In this document: positions 1-10,317 of the stretch, piece by piece
Numbering within the stretch: the first letter of the stretch is position 1
Layout of the letters: every line of letters starts with the position of its first letter
Source of the DNA: Aphrocallistes beatrix
Taxonomy: Eukaryota > Porifera > Hexactinellida > Sceptrulophora > Aphrocallistidae
Direction: 5' to 3'
Assembly: GCA_963281255.1 (NCBI GenBank)
Contig: OY725498.1
Location: 3,162,001 to 3,226,000 of the forward strand
Length of the DNA: 64,000 nt
Translations under genes and position numbers: made by a program
Notes under the pieces: generated by a model
Seen by the model: the letters and a program-made list of their open reading frames with translations, nothing else
Database searches by the model: none
What the model was told of the DNA's origin: nothing

Positions 1-512
1 AAACTATTACAATGGTAGTTTTCTCCCAGAAAATTTTTTAAATCTTAGATGCTCAAATATCGATATACTATTGCTGTTACCTGGGGAAAAGAAAATCTCG
101 GACTATAGTGGAAAAAAATGTAATTGGGATATTATTTTGTGGTTTAGTTGTAACCTATAAGTTTGAGTGGAGTCATGCCATACCACATATTCCTCCATTG
201 CTCAGCGCCACGGCCCCCCAAAGGAACCCACACTTGGCGCCTATGGTATAATTTCATGTCATCGAAACGCTTATTCATATGGATAATCACTTCAGTATCC
301 TTCAAAAACATATTTATGTAAACCTAGCCAATACTTGTATTATTCATTGAGCATTCGATGTTAGCCGCCTTATGGTACCTATATAATCTTGGATATCACT
401 AGGCTCCATAGGAAGCATGATAATGACAAGATGTGTTGGTCAGCAAGGCTGAGGAGGTACACAGAGCCCGCAAGCGTATTGGAAAAAAGGAGAAAGACAA
501 TATATGTTAAAT
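1..512. other. No recognised feature
   Basis: AT-rich sequence with no open frame, repeat end or RNA gene that I can support. Confidence 0.5.
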
Positions 513-603
513 CATAGCATTCTATACACTAAGGCAATGGTACTGATTAGTGGACTTGGACTAGGGATTGGTTAGATCAGTTAGTTTACTTTGATTTCAA
601 AAT
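513..603. repeat. Left arm of a 2.7-kb inverted repeat pair
   Basis: The stretch from about ATAGCATTCTATACACTAAG to GATCAGTTAG recurs as its reverse complement at about 3174-3266, with only a few mismatches over the roughly 70-bp core. The arms bracket the minus-strand coding relic at 2.0-2.8 kb. They could be terminal repeats of one element or two independent copies of an unrelated repeat in opposite orientation. I see no clear target duplication. Confidence 0.6.
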
Positions 604-735
604 TCTAATACAATTGTAAATTTGCTGTAACTACCCATATTAAGTAAATAATTAATAACCTACTTTCCTTTTATGAAACATTAATGGTCTGGAAATAATT
701 TTATATAAGGTGGACATGTAATAAGTAAATTAATA

Positions 736-970
736 CCGTAAACTGGGGCGACTTTGGCCCTAGGAGGTGACTTTGTCCCACAATATCAATTTTAATAAAA
801 TATACTCAACTTATGAATCAATGTAATCACATTGCTAATATGCTGAATGAAACTCTCAATATATCCAAAGACATTTAAATCGCAATATTTCTAAGTTTGA
901 GTATATTTTATTAAAATTGTTATTGTGGGGCAAAGTCACCTCCTAGGGCCAAAGTCGCCCCAGTTTACGG
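736..970. mobile_element. Fold-back MITE, TA target duplication
   Basis: A 235-bp element whose two ends are almost complete reverse complements for about 75 bp. It begins CCGTAAACTGGGGCGACTTT and the right end is the mirror image. It is flanked by TA on both sides (734-735 and 971-972), which points to a Tc1/mariner-type transposase. It has no coding capacity. Confidence 0.85.
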
Positions 971-1303
971 TAAATAATCAAGCACAAATCAGTATAATTG
1001 GTAACATGTGATTCATAGTTAAAATGAGCATAGAGGTAGTTTAGAAAGTTGAGTAGAAGCGAGATGTGATGATAGGGGTAGAATGTAATTCCGATGCCTC
1101 GAATTAGTGTCATTGTAGCCGTTAGTGGAGTTCCTCGATAATGATAATGATAAAGTAGAGATTTCATTCAGAAGGTTGTAGATATAGGAGTGATATATCA
1201 TGTCGGAGGATTTATCTATAAGAATATAATACGTACAATAATTAGGTACTAACTTTGGTTCGAAATAATATTTGTAACGGGTATATATAATTATCAGTAC
1301 ATA

Positions 1304-1584
1304 CAGGGTGTTTCAAATGTCTTGGTACCGCTTCTAATAGAGCCACGAAAACAAACTAAGAAATCAAAAAATTATCAATCGGGCCGCTAAAATAATAATA
1401 ATATCGAAATCATTATTAGATAATTTAGTGAGTAGTATGCCAAATCGAATTAGGAAAGTATGTACTAGAATTGAAAGGTGATTATATTGGCAAATGAAAT
1501 TCAGAATGAATGGAATCCAGCATGTCTTTTATGTAGTATATAAGTTAAAATGTTCAAGGGGGCCAAGACTTTTGAAACACCCTG
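1304..1584. mobile_element. Tc1/mariner-type MITE (CAGGGTGTTTCA ends)
   Basis: A 281-bp non-autonomous element starting CAGGGTGTTTCAAATGTCTT and ending with the imperfect mirror image, CTTTTGAAACACCCTG. TA flanks both sides. The terminal CAGGGTGTTTCA is shared with the intact Tc1-like element at 10318 and the MITE at 62750. A hAT MITE was later inserted within the last few bases of its right end. Confidence 0.85.
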
Positions 1585-1589
1585 TAAAG

Positions 1590-1782
1590 CAGCGGTTCTG
1601 AACCTGGGGTACGCGTAGCACCCCCAGAGGGTACCTGCGGTAATTTTTTTAAATTAAGCAATATATTCATGCAGTTCATCTCAAACCAAACCAACAAACA
1701 AAATAAAACAAAAATTAGAGGGTACGTGAAACCTCATTTTCGCACCAAGGGGTACACTGACTGAAAAGGTTCAGAACCACTG
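1590..1782. mobile_element. hAT MITE, 193 bp
   Basis: The ends are CAGCGGTTCTGAACC and its near mirror image GGTTCAGAACCACTG, the usual form for hAT-derived MITEs. The 8-bp target duplication is CTGTAAAG at 1582-1589 and CTGTAGAG at 1783-1790, seven of eight matching. The left duplication copy includes the last bases of the neighbouring Tc1-type MITE, so this is the younger insertion. Confidence 0.85.
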
Positions 1783-2049
1783 CTGTAGAGCCTCAACAAA
1801 TAGATATCAACTCTCGGTATCACTCATTGTTTTAGTTATAATTGGAAATATATCAACCGCGGAGCTAGACCCTAACGGAATTGGACAAACAATGGTTGGA
1901 AAAACAATTGTGGGGGATCACTTGGACTGTCGATGGCGCCGAAAACAGTGGAATGAAATATTCAAAGATTCACTGTTAAAACGTATTTCACCTATGTATA
2001 GGTCTGATGAGTCAATAAGCTTAATTAATTGCACTCTCGAGGTGATGGA

Positions 2050-2785
2050 TGGCAAGTTTTACATGATTTTGAATAGAACATTCAGTTTGAGAGCTATAAA
2101 GTTGAAATATTAGTAAATACTTATCAACCTCATTGAGGATGGTCTCAACTTGGCGAGTGTCATTTATAGAAATTCGCGAGGTCGGAATTGTGACGTTTTT
2201 ATTTTCAAATGCTTTGATAAATAATTCATCGTTAATTGACATGGATCGGTCATGACAGGTCCGGTTTCTGAAATAACTATCTCAATAAAAAATAAGAGTT
2301 GCTACACATGAGCTATCCAGCCGTTTCGTAGGTCGATTAAATTTAGTTTAGAAAGAAGATCTGGAAATGAACTAACTAAGAACTTATCTACCTTTTTTTC
2401 GTTGTCAGTAATGGTCTTAGAGTAGGCAGATTCCATCAGCAAACGTTCTTTGTGATCTAAAGATAGTCTCTTAGCTTGGAATTGGTTTCACATAGATAGG
2501 AAGGTTGGGGAGTGTACTGGGTTGGGTACTGCAGTTTATTAAGAGCTATTCTATCTCTGGAAACTGTAACAGTGCGAAGCCCGTCATTGTAGGTAATGGT
2601 TCTCTCAAATCTCGATGCCCTCTGGTTTGAAATGATGTACACATACCTAAACGGTGAGTAGAAGTGTAAATCTGACAATCAGTAAATGAAACATAATTAT
2701 AGAAACTTACTCTCATTTGCGTGTTTGCAGTCCTTTCGTGGGCGTGGAATTGCTCTAGTCTAAACCATTCTTCAGTTTCAGATTT
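2050..2785 (-). pseudogene. Unidentified coding relic, minus strand
   Basis: Several minus-strand segments read as good protein but in changing frames. Around 2640-2460 the peptide includes RASRFERTITYNDGLRTV. Around 2470-2300 another frame reads LSLDHKERLLMESAYSKT and continues to a stop. Around 2240-2100 a third reads SINDELFIKAFENKNV. An upstream piece ends HERTANTQMR directly before GTAAGT, with a candidate acceptor TTGTCAG 39 bases on, which would be a very short intron. I do not recognise the family. Frame changes suggest decay, although unrecognised introns could explain some. The inverted repeats at 513 and 3174 bracket it, so it may be the gene of an unknown element. Confidence 0.35.
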
Positions 2786-3173
2786 TCAGAGGTAGATTCT
2801 GCTTGACTTCTATAATTTGGCAGCCTGGACATGACATTGTCGTTCGAAAGAGTAATAATAATTTGATACGTATGAGCAGTCAGGAATGTTTTAGATTGAG
2901 TTTGATTTGTACATATGAAAAGACAGTAATTTGTAGACCTTTACAACAAGGTAGTAAATAAATATATAATTAATGTGGTTGATTTTCAAACAATGCAAAT
3001 AAGTAGTATGTTATTGTATTTAAGTAATGTGGTTGGTTTAAATTAGTTCAACCACAAATTCTCTACACTGCTATCCTCAAACCAGTTTGATGTAAATCGA
3101 TGTAGAATTCATGAAAACGATTAGTATATAATGTACGAAGCTATATACGTACCAGCATAATCGAAGCATTTTT
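2786..3173. other. No recognised feature
   Basis: AT-rich sequence between the coding relic and the right inverted repeat arm. I see nothing else here. Confidence 0.5.
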
Positions 3174-3266
3174 AGGAAATCAAATTTGACTGATCTAACC
3201 AATCCCTAGTCCAAGTCCACTAATCAGCACCATTGCCTTAGTGTATAGAATGCTATGGTTAAATAT
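3174..3266. repeat. Right arm of the 2.7-kb inverted repeat pair
   Basis: Reverse complement of the arm at 513-603, containing ACTGATCTAACCAATCCCTA and CATTGCCTTAGTGTATAGAA. Confidence 0.6.
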
Positions 3267-3840
3267 AAATAAGTGAAAAGATTAAGAATAAAAACTCACG
3301 TTAATATAGCTAGCATTAATATAATCATGAGACAATTCAGGATATCCGGGAATTGGAGTGAGGGAAACGCGACTATGGTTGTCTAAATGATAGATTATTA
3401 TATATAATCAATCAGCTTAACTAATAAAATTTAAAAATACACACAGTCCACTCCGCTTAAAAGGCTAAAATATCAGGAGCAAAAGTTCTTGATTAAGCGG
3501 AGTCACCTTATTTCATTCAAGCATACATAACTGTCAATATTATTTAAAGGAGTATTGCAATTGATCAACACCGATTGAACCAGGAAAATTGTAAAATTAG
3601 GCGATGCAATGTGACAATTGATATTCACTATTTTATAAATAGGCAAAATTAAGCTAGAGGGTAATGAATATGAATTTGGAAAAAAGGTCTTATTTGTATA
3701 ATTTGTAGTTTTTAAGGCTTTGATTAAACAAGGAAGCGTATTTTCAAAACATTCAACATTTTCGTATGAGGTCAGACCTTACTGGATCATTAACCAAAGA
3801 AATCCAAAGCCAAAAATCAGCCACTGGAATTTGCAGTTTC
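3267..3840. other. No gene; one small hairpin
   Basis: AT-rich. A short inverted pair, TCCGCTTAA near 3452 and TTAAGCGGA near 3494, may be what is left of a small MITE. Nothing else is supported. Confidence 0.45.
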
Positions 3841-3869
3841 TTCAATTAATCTTTTCGCAGAAATATATA

Positions 3870-3914
3870 TATATGTCCGCCAGCTGCGCAGCTCAAGCAA
3901 GCGAAGCGAGCTTG
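3870..3914 (+). mobile_element. H1/H2-type Helitron 3' end fragment
   Basis: A short AT microsatellite is followed by GTCCGCCAGCTGCGCAGC and the terminal hairpin CAAGCGAAGCGAGCTTG, which then meets host T. This is the common 3' end of the Helitron families described at 32414 and 11872. The TTCTTCAAT box lies just upstream at 3837, so most of the element is missing. Confidence 0.75.
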
Positions 3915-4870
3915 TTAGAATAACAATGAAAATAATTTCATATTTCAATGTTTCATTAAGAGCTACGATAGTTTTTAGCATTTGTAAGTGAACCTTGGAT
4001 GCTGAAAAATAGAAAAGTACTGATACTTGAGATAATTTAGTGAATTCGAAATATTTCATCTTTATTGATTCATAAGCTAAGAGGAACAAAAATAATTGGT
4101 AACAAGGCCATTATGAGCGTAAACAAGAGAATGGAATGTTTTCACATTCCTGTGTTGTCAAGGATTCTTTTCAGAACATGGTCAAAGTGTAATTCCAATT
4201 TTCGGAAATTTTCGCCCTTTGGAGGAATAAATGTGAATTTTTTTGGGATTCTCACTTGAATGTATCATCATATTGCAATATACTCATTATTTTTTCCAAT
4301 TTTTATAAAATCAATATTGAGGGTCCATAAGGTAGTTAAATAAATGCGGGTGAGGGCTGCCTGTATTTAGAATGTGTAGATTACCAAGTAGTCAATAAGA
4401 TCGATTAAAAGGCTATTATTTGAATTAGAAACAAGTTGAGATTTAGCATATAGTATGATAAAGAATCGATGTTGAGATTATTCTGGATTTTGAAACAAAA
4501 AGATTTTTGTTTCATGAATTATACGCGACAAAACAATTTTGTGCCTTCTGACATAACGACACATCAAGCCATTTCATATGGAAAATTTGAATTTCGTACT
4601 CTAGGGGAGTCCAAAATAGAATGTATCCAATCATGTCCTGACTTATTCACTCTCCATTTTTGTACTAACCAAAGAAATTATTGCTGTGGTAAAGCTGTTT
4701 TGGCAAGAGCTGCAGACCTACATAGTACCCAGTGCTAGGCATGGGATGTGGTTTCGGCATGAAGGGACCACCCCCACACAGCTATTGCCTCCCTTAACTG
4801 GCAATAAAAAATCGGGTCGTCAGCAAGAAGTCGATTATGGGGGCCCCTTCCCCCTATTCTCCCTGCATCA
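3915..4870. other. No recognised gene
   Basis: Short open frames occur here, but none resembles a known family or has splice-like ends. The block from about 4735 to 4870 is noticeably GC-richer and runs directly into the broken Tc1 copy. Confidence 0.4.
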
Positions 4871-5561
4871 GTCCCCCAGAATTTTGTGGTCGGATGAGTT
4901 CCCCTTTGAGTTGTTTGCATCCCCGAATCCACAAAATGACCGCGTTTGGGACAAAACCAGCGAAAGATTAAGCCTGTCTTCAAAGTGAAATTTCCAGCGA
5001 AGGTCATGGTATGGGGTATGATGTCCCATTCTGCTGTTTCAGAACTGCACATAGTAGTCCCTCAAAAGCAAACTGTAAATGGTGCTTACTATCGGGATCA
5101 TATTTTAAAGAGGACCTGTGTTGATGCCATTCGAAGAAAGCGTAAACAGGTGGTATTTGTGAGAGGGCTATGCTACAAAACATGTCAAATTTTCTGCTCA
5201 TGCAAGACGGTGCACCAGCTCACACTGCTAATTTGACTCAAGCATGGTGTTCAAAGAACTTCCCAAGATTTTGGAAGAAAGGTGAATGGCCAGGTAATTC
5301 TCCTTATCTAAATCTTATTGAGAATCTATGTGCGATTCTTTCAGATAGGCTAGATGAAATGGGACAAATATGCAGAACTGAAGATCTAATTTCAATACTC
5401 AAAATAGCCTGGTCCAGGATCTATCCGAAAATTCTGAACAATTTAGTTGAAGGAATGCCTAAGCGAATTGCGCAGGTTATAGAGAGTAATGGTCTATTCG
5501 TGTGCAATTTTCGTGTATTTTCTTTGATTTTGGTAGTGGCCACGACTTATGAAACACCTTG
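4871..5561 (+). pseudogene. Tc1-like transposase, 5'-truncated and frameshifted
   Basis: A plus-strand copy of the 10392-11462 transposase, missing the N-terminal half. It starts at the WSDE motif and runs to the end in three frames: LWSDEFPFELF, then KPVFKVKFPAKVM, then MLQNMSNFLLMQDGAPAH. The catalytic glutamate is kept in LIENL, but the usual SPDLNPIE has become SPYLNLIE. Its terminal repeat at 5537-5561 differs from the intact element by one base and is followed by TA. There is no left terminal repeat. It cannot make a working enzyme. Confidence 0.92.
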
Positions 5562-5564
5562 TAT

Positions 5565-5610
5565 GTTCTTATAACCGACATATCTGACATCTTACGTCGG
5601 TTATAAGAAC
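5565..5610. repeat. Perfect 15-bp hairpin
   Basis: GTTCTTATAACCGAC at 5565-5579 is followed 16 bases later by its exact reverse complement at 5596-5610. A third partial copy of the arm lies at about 5633-5644. The hairpin begins two bases after the Tc1 relic's TA. Confidence 0.8.
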
Positions 5611-5654
5611 TTTTTTTTCAACTCTCAACGATGTTCTTATAACCCGTTTCAACT

Positions 5655-5889
5655 GTATCATCAAAAAATGATAACTCATCACTCTGTTATGGTGTTATCA
5701 TTACGCATCAAAATTTTTAAACAAATTTGGTGATTTTTCGTGCGATATCGATTATAACAGTTGGACAGGCGTATTTAGGGATGTTATCTCCCTTATAATT
5801 AATCAATGTGACCCCAGGTGCCAGCAGGGCGTCTCAGGTGGACACTTTGTGTCCGCCAGCCGCGCGCCGCAAGCTTGCGAAGCACGTTG
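5655..5889 (+). mobile_element. H1 non-autonomous Helitron, 3' half
   Basis: The sequence matches the 3' half of the complete H1 copies: ATCATCAAAAAATGATAACTC, the GATATCGATTATAACAG region, a GGACAC/GTGTCC palindrome and the terminal hairpin ending in GTTG before host TA. The 5' half is absent; the Tc1 relic and the 5565 hairpin lie on that side. Confidence 0.85.
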
Positions 5890-6526
5890 TAACTATTGTA
5901 AACAAAAGTGAACAAATAATATATCACAAAGATTCGAAAATACGATTTTGAGAAACTACACCCTTAAAACTCCATGTCAACTGTTAGAATCTAGTATCTA
6001 GCCTATTATTGTGATTTTTCCTTCATGCAACTATTGTAAACAAAAGTAAACAAATAATTTATTAGATAGATTCGAAATATGACATTCGAACTCTATACCC
6101 CAGAAAACCCCATGTCAACCGTTAGAAGCCACTATCTAGCCTATTTTTAGAATTTCTTTTTCTATGTATCTAATTCATCAAATGGTGTTAAAATATACAT
6201 AAACCCTTTTTTATTGCTATCTACTATAATATAATTGAGACATCTATATAAATTATTGCTTTGAAGTATTAATAACAATGACAGCCTACAATAGTGTCGT
6301 AATTAGTGTCGTATTTCTATTGTGAGAGTGAAACCGTATAGAGTATTGTATTGAAAAGGTGTGAAAAATTGTATCCCATTTTTTATTTCAGATGTGTAAA
6401 AATTTCGCTGAGATCTTCGAAATTAAACGTTGATTCATCATTAGGCACCTACATGCCAATTTTCGTTTCTCTACGATTTGCTAATTCATTCGGACAAACA
6501 AACAAACAAATCCTAGCGTTTTAATA
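5890..6526 (-). mobile_element. H2 Helitron-like element, minus orientation
   Basis: On the minus strand this begins TATTAAAACGCTAGGAT, then TTTG repeats, CCGAAT, and GGCATGTAGGTG, which is the H2 5' region. Further along are about two units of a ~130-bp tandem repeat containing CATGTCAACNGTTAGAA and AACAAAAGTAAACAAATAAT. The central tandem units and a microsatellite next to a TATTAAAAC terminus resemble the layout described for Helentron-associated elements. No protein is encoded. Confidence 0.65.
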
Positions 6527-6600
6527 TAGTACAAGCGGCTTCGCTTGCTTGCGTTGCGCGGCTTGCAGACACTGCGTGTCCGCAGATTTACCCAGTGGGC
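6527..6600 (-). mobile_element. Helitron 3' end fragment, minus
   Basis: CAAGCGGCTTCGCTTGCTTG followed by CGCGGCTTGCAGACAC and GTGTCCGC is the shared H1/H2 3' terminus read in reverse. It directly abuts the H2 5' end of the neighbouring copy, so it may be from a different insertion. Confidence 0.75.
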
Positions 6601-7081
6601 GCTTGGGGATATTAGAGTACGAATACTAAGTACGCTGGATTGTCATTTGTCTACGGTTACATTAATGAAATCAGGACTGTAAAAGAAATCTTGTTTCGTG
6701 ATAAATATAATTTACTAAGTATTAAGTCAACTAATCCTGAATGTAAGCTCAATTTGAATACACAAAGTTCACATTGCTAAAGATTATTATACTTAAATAA
6801 TCAATTCCAGTCCATGTCGTTAAAAGTTATTTTATGATCGAATTGATTGATCGTAGCATATAACACACTTTAATTGTTGTTAACAATCAAATTATATACT
6901 CAAAATAGCAGTATTCAATCATTGATATAAATAGAATCGTGTTAATGGCATTATAAAAGGGTGATAATTGATTGGTTCTCACATAAATCAATGAATTTCG
7001 ATCACAAATGGTTCTTTTGATTTTATGCATAAGTCACTACTATTTTATTCCAATGTATTTGCATTATAAAATAATCGAATT
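6601..7081. other. No recognised feature
   Basis: AT-rich sequence with no coding frame or repeat end that I can support. Confidence 0.5.
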
Positions 7082-7283
7082 TGATTGGTCAGCACATTTT
7101 GTCACCTATCTCGGCGAGGTGTGAGCATTTCGCTTAGATCTTCGAACTTAATCCTAGACTCTTCATTTGACACCTACATGCCAATTTTCGTATCTCTACG
7201 ACTTTCCAATTCTTCAATCAATTCGGACAAACAAACAAACAAACAAAAAAATCCTAGTGTTTTAATATATAAGATAGGATATC
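7082..7283 (-). mobile_element. H2 Helitron-like element, 5' part, minus
   Basis: A second H2 5' region, ending at 7259-7280 in the reverse complement of TATATTAAAACACTAGGATT. It contains CCTACATGCCAATTTTCGTA, the TTCTTCAATCAATTCG box and an ACAA microsatellite in the same order as the copy at 5890-6526. Confidence 0.8.
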
Positions 7284-8222
7284 ACTTGGTATGAATTTGC
7301 TATAAGAAGTATAGTATTACATACTAGAGTATTACTTATATTTTGAGTATATAGTATTCTTTAATTAATTAATAGCTCGACTTTAATACTACGCGTATTT
7401 GTATGGAGCAATTTTATACTTTTTTGTTTAATACTATTTGTATGGAGGGTGCTTCGCAAGACAACATTTCAAAACATGATGAGCAGAATTTTATAGGGAC
7501 AATGAAAGATTATACATAAATTTCGCACCTAACAATTTGATTCTGAAATATGCTCAATCATCATGATCATCCAGCAATATGTGATTTGTTCTTTTGATTA
7601 TAAATCAAAAACTATAAAAGGTGTTATTTCAATATTAATAAAAAAGGTACAATATCAAAGTTTCTTAAGTATTATGCTGACATCATGATTATAACGTCAT
7701 TATGACTGAGAAAAGATAAATATTTTTGATCAGGAAAAGGTGCCGATCCTACGAATGGTTAGCAGTAGAATACAACCAATGGGTAATAAAATGCTCATGT
7801 ATGCTTCCAACTAATATAGTAACATCATATCATGACGTCATAAAGTTCCACGAAAATGAGTCACTATTTTCGATTAAAATCTATATGGCGAATAAGGTGA
7901 AATAGAAGTGAACGTATGATTGTTAAAATAAACAGCATGGATGTCGCATAAATAATATGCAAACCTCAGCACGTTGATAGCATGATGAGTAAAAAATCAA
8001 CTTCGTCTTAAAGGTTTGGAGATAATATTAAAAGTGTAAATATATATAGCCTGGGTATATCTAAACACCATTTAAATGTTAATCCGCTCTGACTCCAAAG
8101 CACAGATGTAGTGACCGTAAAATTGTAATATTTAGCGTTATCATTTTCAAAAATTTGAAATCGAGTTTGATACAAGTATGTCTTAACTATTAAAACTCGG
8201 TTGATTTAAGTTTAAAAATATA
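7284..8222. other. No gene; possible diverged X repeat
   Basis: Between about 7545 and 7640 there is weak similarity to repeat X (CTCAATCATCATGATCATCC, then TGTGATTTGTTCTTTTGAT). Otherwise AT-rich and unassigned. Confidence 0.35.
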
Positions 8223-8623
8223 TCCTTTCTATTAAAACTCGATTAATCTATATATACATATATGCAGCGAATGGGAGTCTTTAGGCTATGGCTCCACTAA
8301 GTTCAGACCTCAGACAAATGTTGACTCATCATACAACTATGACGTCATTGTCACCTTTTTAGAATTAGAAACTTTAGTCTTTCGACCATAACTCAGTCAT
8401 TTTAAGTGCTATATAGAAGGCTGAAATTTTAATAGAATGTGTATATTAATATACCTCATATATGATACTATTATCAAAATGATGACTCATCACTCTGTTA
8501 TGACGTCATCATTACTCATCAAAATTTTAAAAATTGGCCAATTTTTGAACGATTTTCATAAATTTTTTAATCATCTTTGAAATGTGTTATATAATATTTG
8601 AAATATGTTAATCTACAGGGTGT
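8223..8623 (+). mobile_element. H1 Helitron, 5' part, plus
   Basis: Starts TCCTTTCTATTAAAACTCGA after host A, then follows the H1 order: a short TA microsatellite, GGGAGTCTTTAGGCTATGGC, GACGTCATTGTCAC, and the CATCACTCTGTTATGACGTC segment. The usual AACGAATTGATTGAAGAA box is deleted. The 3' end is not seen. Confidence 0.8.
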
Positions 8624-8625
8624 AA

Positions 8626-8849
8626 AACAAGTGTTGTCGCCCTAGATTATTCATTATTATGCATGATTGATATCGAACCAATAGTAATCGAATACAAAAC
8701 TCTTAGCCTGTCGTTAGCTATCACGCATACTATATTTTTATACATCACACCATTTGCGAAATACACTTTTCCTTTCCCATTATCAAATATTTGTTCAGAT
8801 AATAATTAGAGCTTGCATTCAAAGGTGACAACACTTTTGTTACACCCTG
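8626..8849. mobile_element. Tc1/mariner-type MITE, 224 bp
   Basis: The ends are CAGGGTGTAAAACAAGTGTT and the near mirror image ACACTTTTGTTACACCCTG, with TA on each side. No coding capacity. It sits exactly between two H1 fragments that face in opposite directions. Confidence 0.88.
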
Positions 8850-9084
8850 TACACATTCTATTAAATTTACAGCCTTCTATCACCTAAAATGGCAGAGTTA
8901 TAGTCGAAAAACTGAAATTTTTAATTATAAAAAAGGTGACGATGATGTCATAAATCCACGATGAGTCGACATTTTCGTCTGAAGTCTGAACTTAGTGGAG
9001 CCATAGCCAAAATAATCCCACATGTCAAAAATGAACTTTCTGTGCCTAGCAGTTTCTTCAATTAATTCGGTACACATATATATA
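8850..9084 (-). mobile_element. H1 Helitron fragment, minus
   Basis: A reverse-oriented H1 segment: ACATTCTATTAAATTTACAG, then AGTCGACATTTTCGTCTGAA, GGAGCCATAGCC and CAGTTTCTTCAATTAATTCG. Its 5' terminus is replaced by the pogo-like MITE that follows. Confidence 0.8.
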
Positions 9085-9592
9085 CACTCGAACCTCTCTT
9101 ATCCGCACCTCCGATATCCGGCCACCTCTCTCAACCGGGCAGCCCTTTCGACATTTAGTCAATATGCATTGTCCTATTTCCAAGTCAATTAATAACCACA
9201 ATTCCAGCAATCATTATCATGTAATATTATTTAATGAATTTGATAATGAATTTGGAAGATAATTGCGACATCTAATATATTCAGAGGTAAATACTGCTTA
9301 AAATGTATTATTCAATCGCAATGGAATAGTTTATTTTCCTTTATAGAATATCTATTTTACAATCACCTCTCTTATCCGGAACTCAAATTTTGATAACCTC
9401 TAAGTTCCGGGCACTAGATATTGTTTAAACTCAACCATTATACAAATTGACAGTTTTAACACTATAAACTGCTATTCAAGTTGATTTCTGAGTTACGGGA
9501 ACCTCTCCTATCCGGACCTCCGATATCCGTGCAAATTCTGTTATCCGGGTACCCTCCGGTCCGGCACTGCCCGGATAAGAGAGGTTCGAGTG
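9085..9592. mobile_element. pogo/Tigger-type MITE, 508 bp
   Basis: Begins CACTCGAACCTCTCTTATCC and ends with the mirror image, with TA on both sides. Internal copies of CCTCCGATATCCG and CCTCTCTTATCCGG lie near both ends. AACCTCTCTTATCCGG-like termini are typical of the pogo/Tigger group. No transposase remains. Confidence 0.85.
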
Positions 9593-9603
9593 TATATATA
9601 AAA

Positions 9604-9848
9604 GCGCGCTTCGCTTGTTTGCGGACACTTTGTGCCCGCAGAATCTACACCCCTAAAACCCCGATGTCAACCGTTGAAGCTAGTTTATATCTAATTTTTG
9701 TAAATTGTTTCCTTTATCTATTTATTGAAAAACAAAAGTAAAAAAATAATTTATCACATCGATCTGAAACTATAATGTTCTAATTCTACATCTCTAAAAA
9801 CCGCATGTCAACAGTTGAAAGTTAGTTTATGTCTCATTTTTAGTGTGC
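9604..9848 (-). mobile_element. H2 Helitron-like element, 3' part, minus
   Basis: The 3' hairpin read in reverse (GCGCGCTTCGCTTG, then GCGGACACTTTGTGCCCGC) leads into two ~130-bp internal units with CCCCGATGTCAACCGTTGAA and CCGCATGTCAACAGTTGAAA. The element stops where repeat X begins. Confidence 0.75.
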
Positions 9849-10317
9849 TTCCTATATTATTATACTGGATCTATGATCCAATATCATAATATAGTAGCAC
9901 AGTACTAAAATGAGTGGTGGTATATGGCCGGCCGGCCGGCGTAAGTGGTGCACAGACCAGAGTTTAAAAGATTTCGCTCTGAAATCTTTTGTGAGGCTGC
10001 GAACATATATGTAGATGTGCAGCTACCCAAACGATTTCCAATATATGCTAAATCATCATCATTACGTAGCATTTTGTGATTTCATTATTTTGCTTATTGC
10101 ACAAAAACTAGAAAAGCTAGAAACTTGAGATTGGTAACACTGGTGAAGTATGAGACCTTCTAAAACTTATTTCATTCCTAGATCCATCGGACATAGGACC
10201 TCTGAGCATTTTGCGGTTAAATGTTTTGTCGCGTCATCATCGCCTAATTTTAATGATAAATGCCTATTACGTAGAGCTCAAATTTTAATAGTTTGGGATA
10301 AATAATTGTTCAATATA

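Noticed and set aside
4735-5052. 105-codon minus-strand frame
   Set aside because: Shadow of the Tc1 transposase relic on the other strand; the same shadow exists over the intact copy at 10849-11052.
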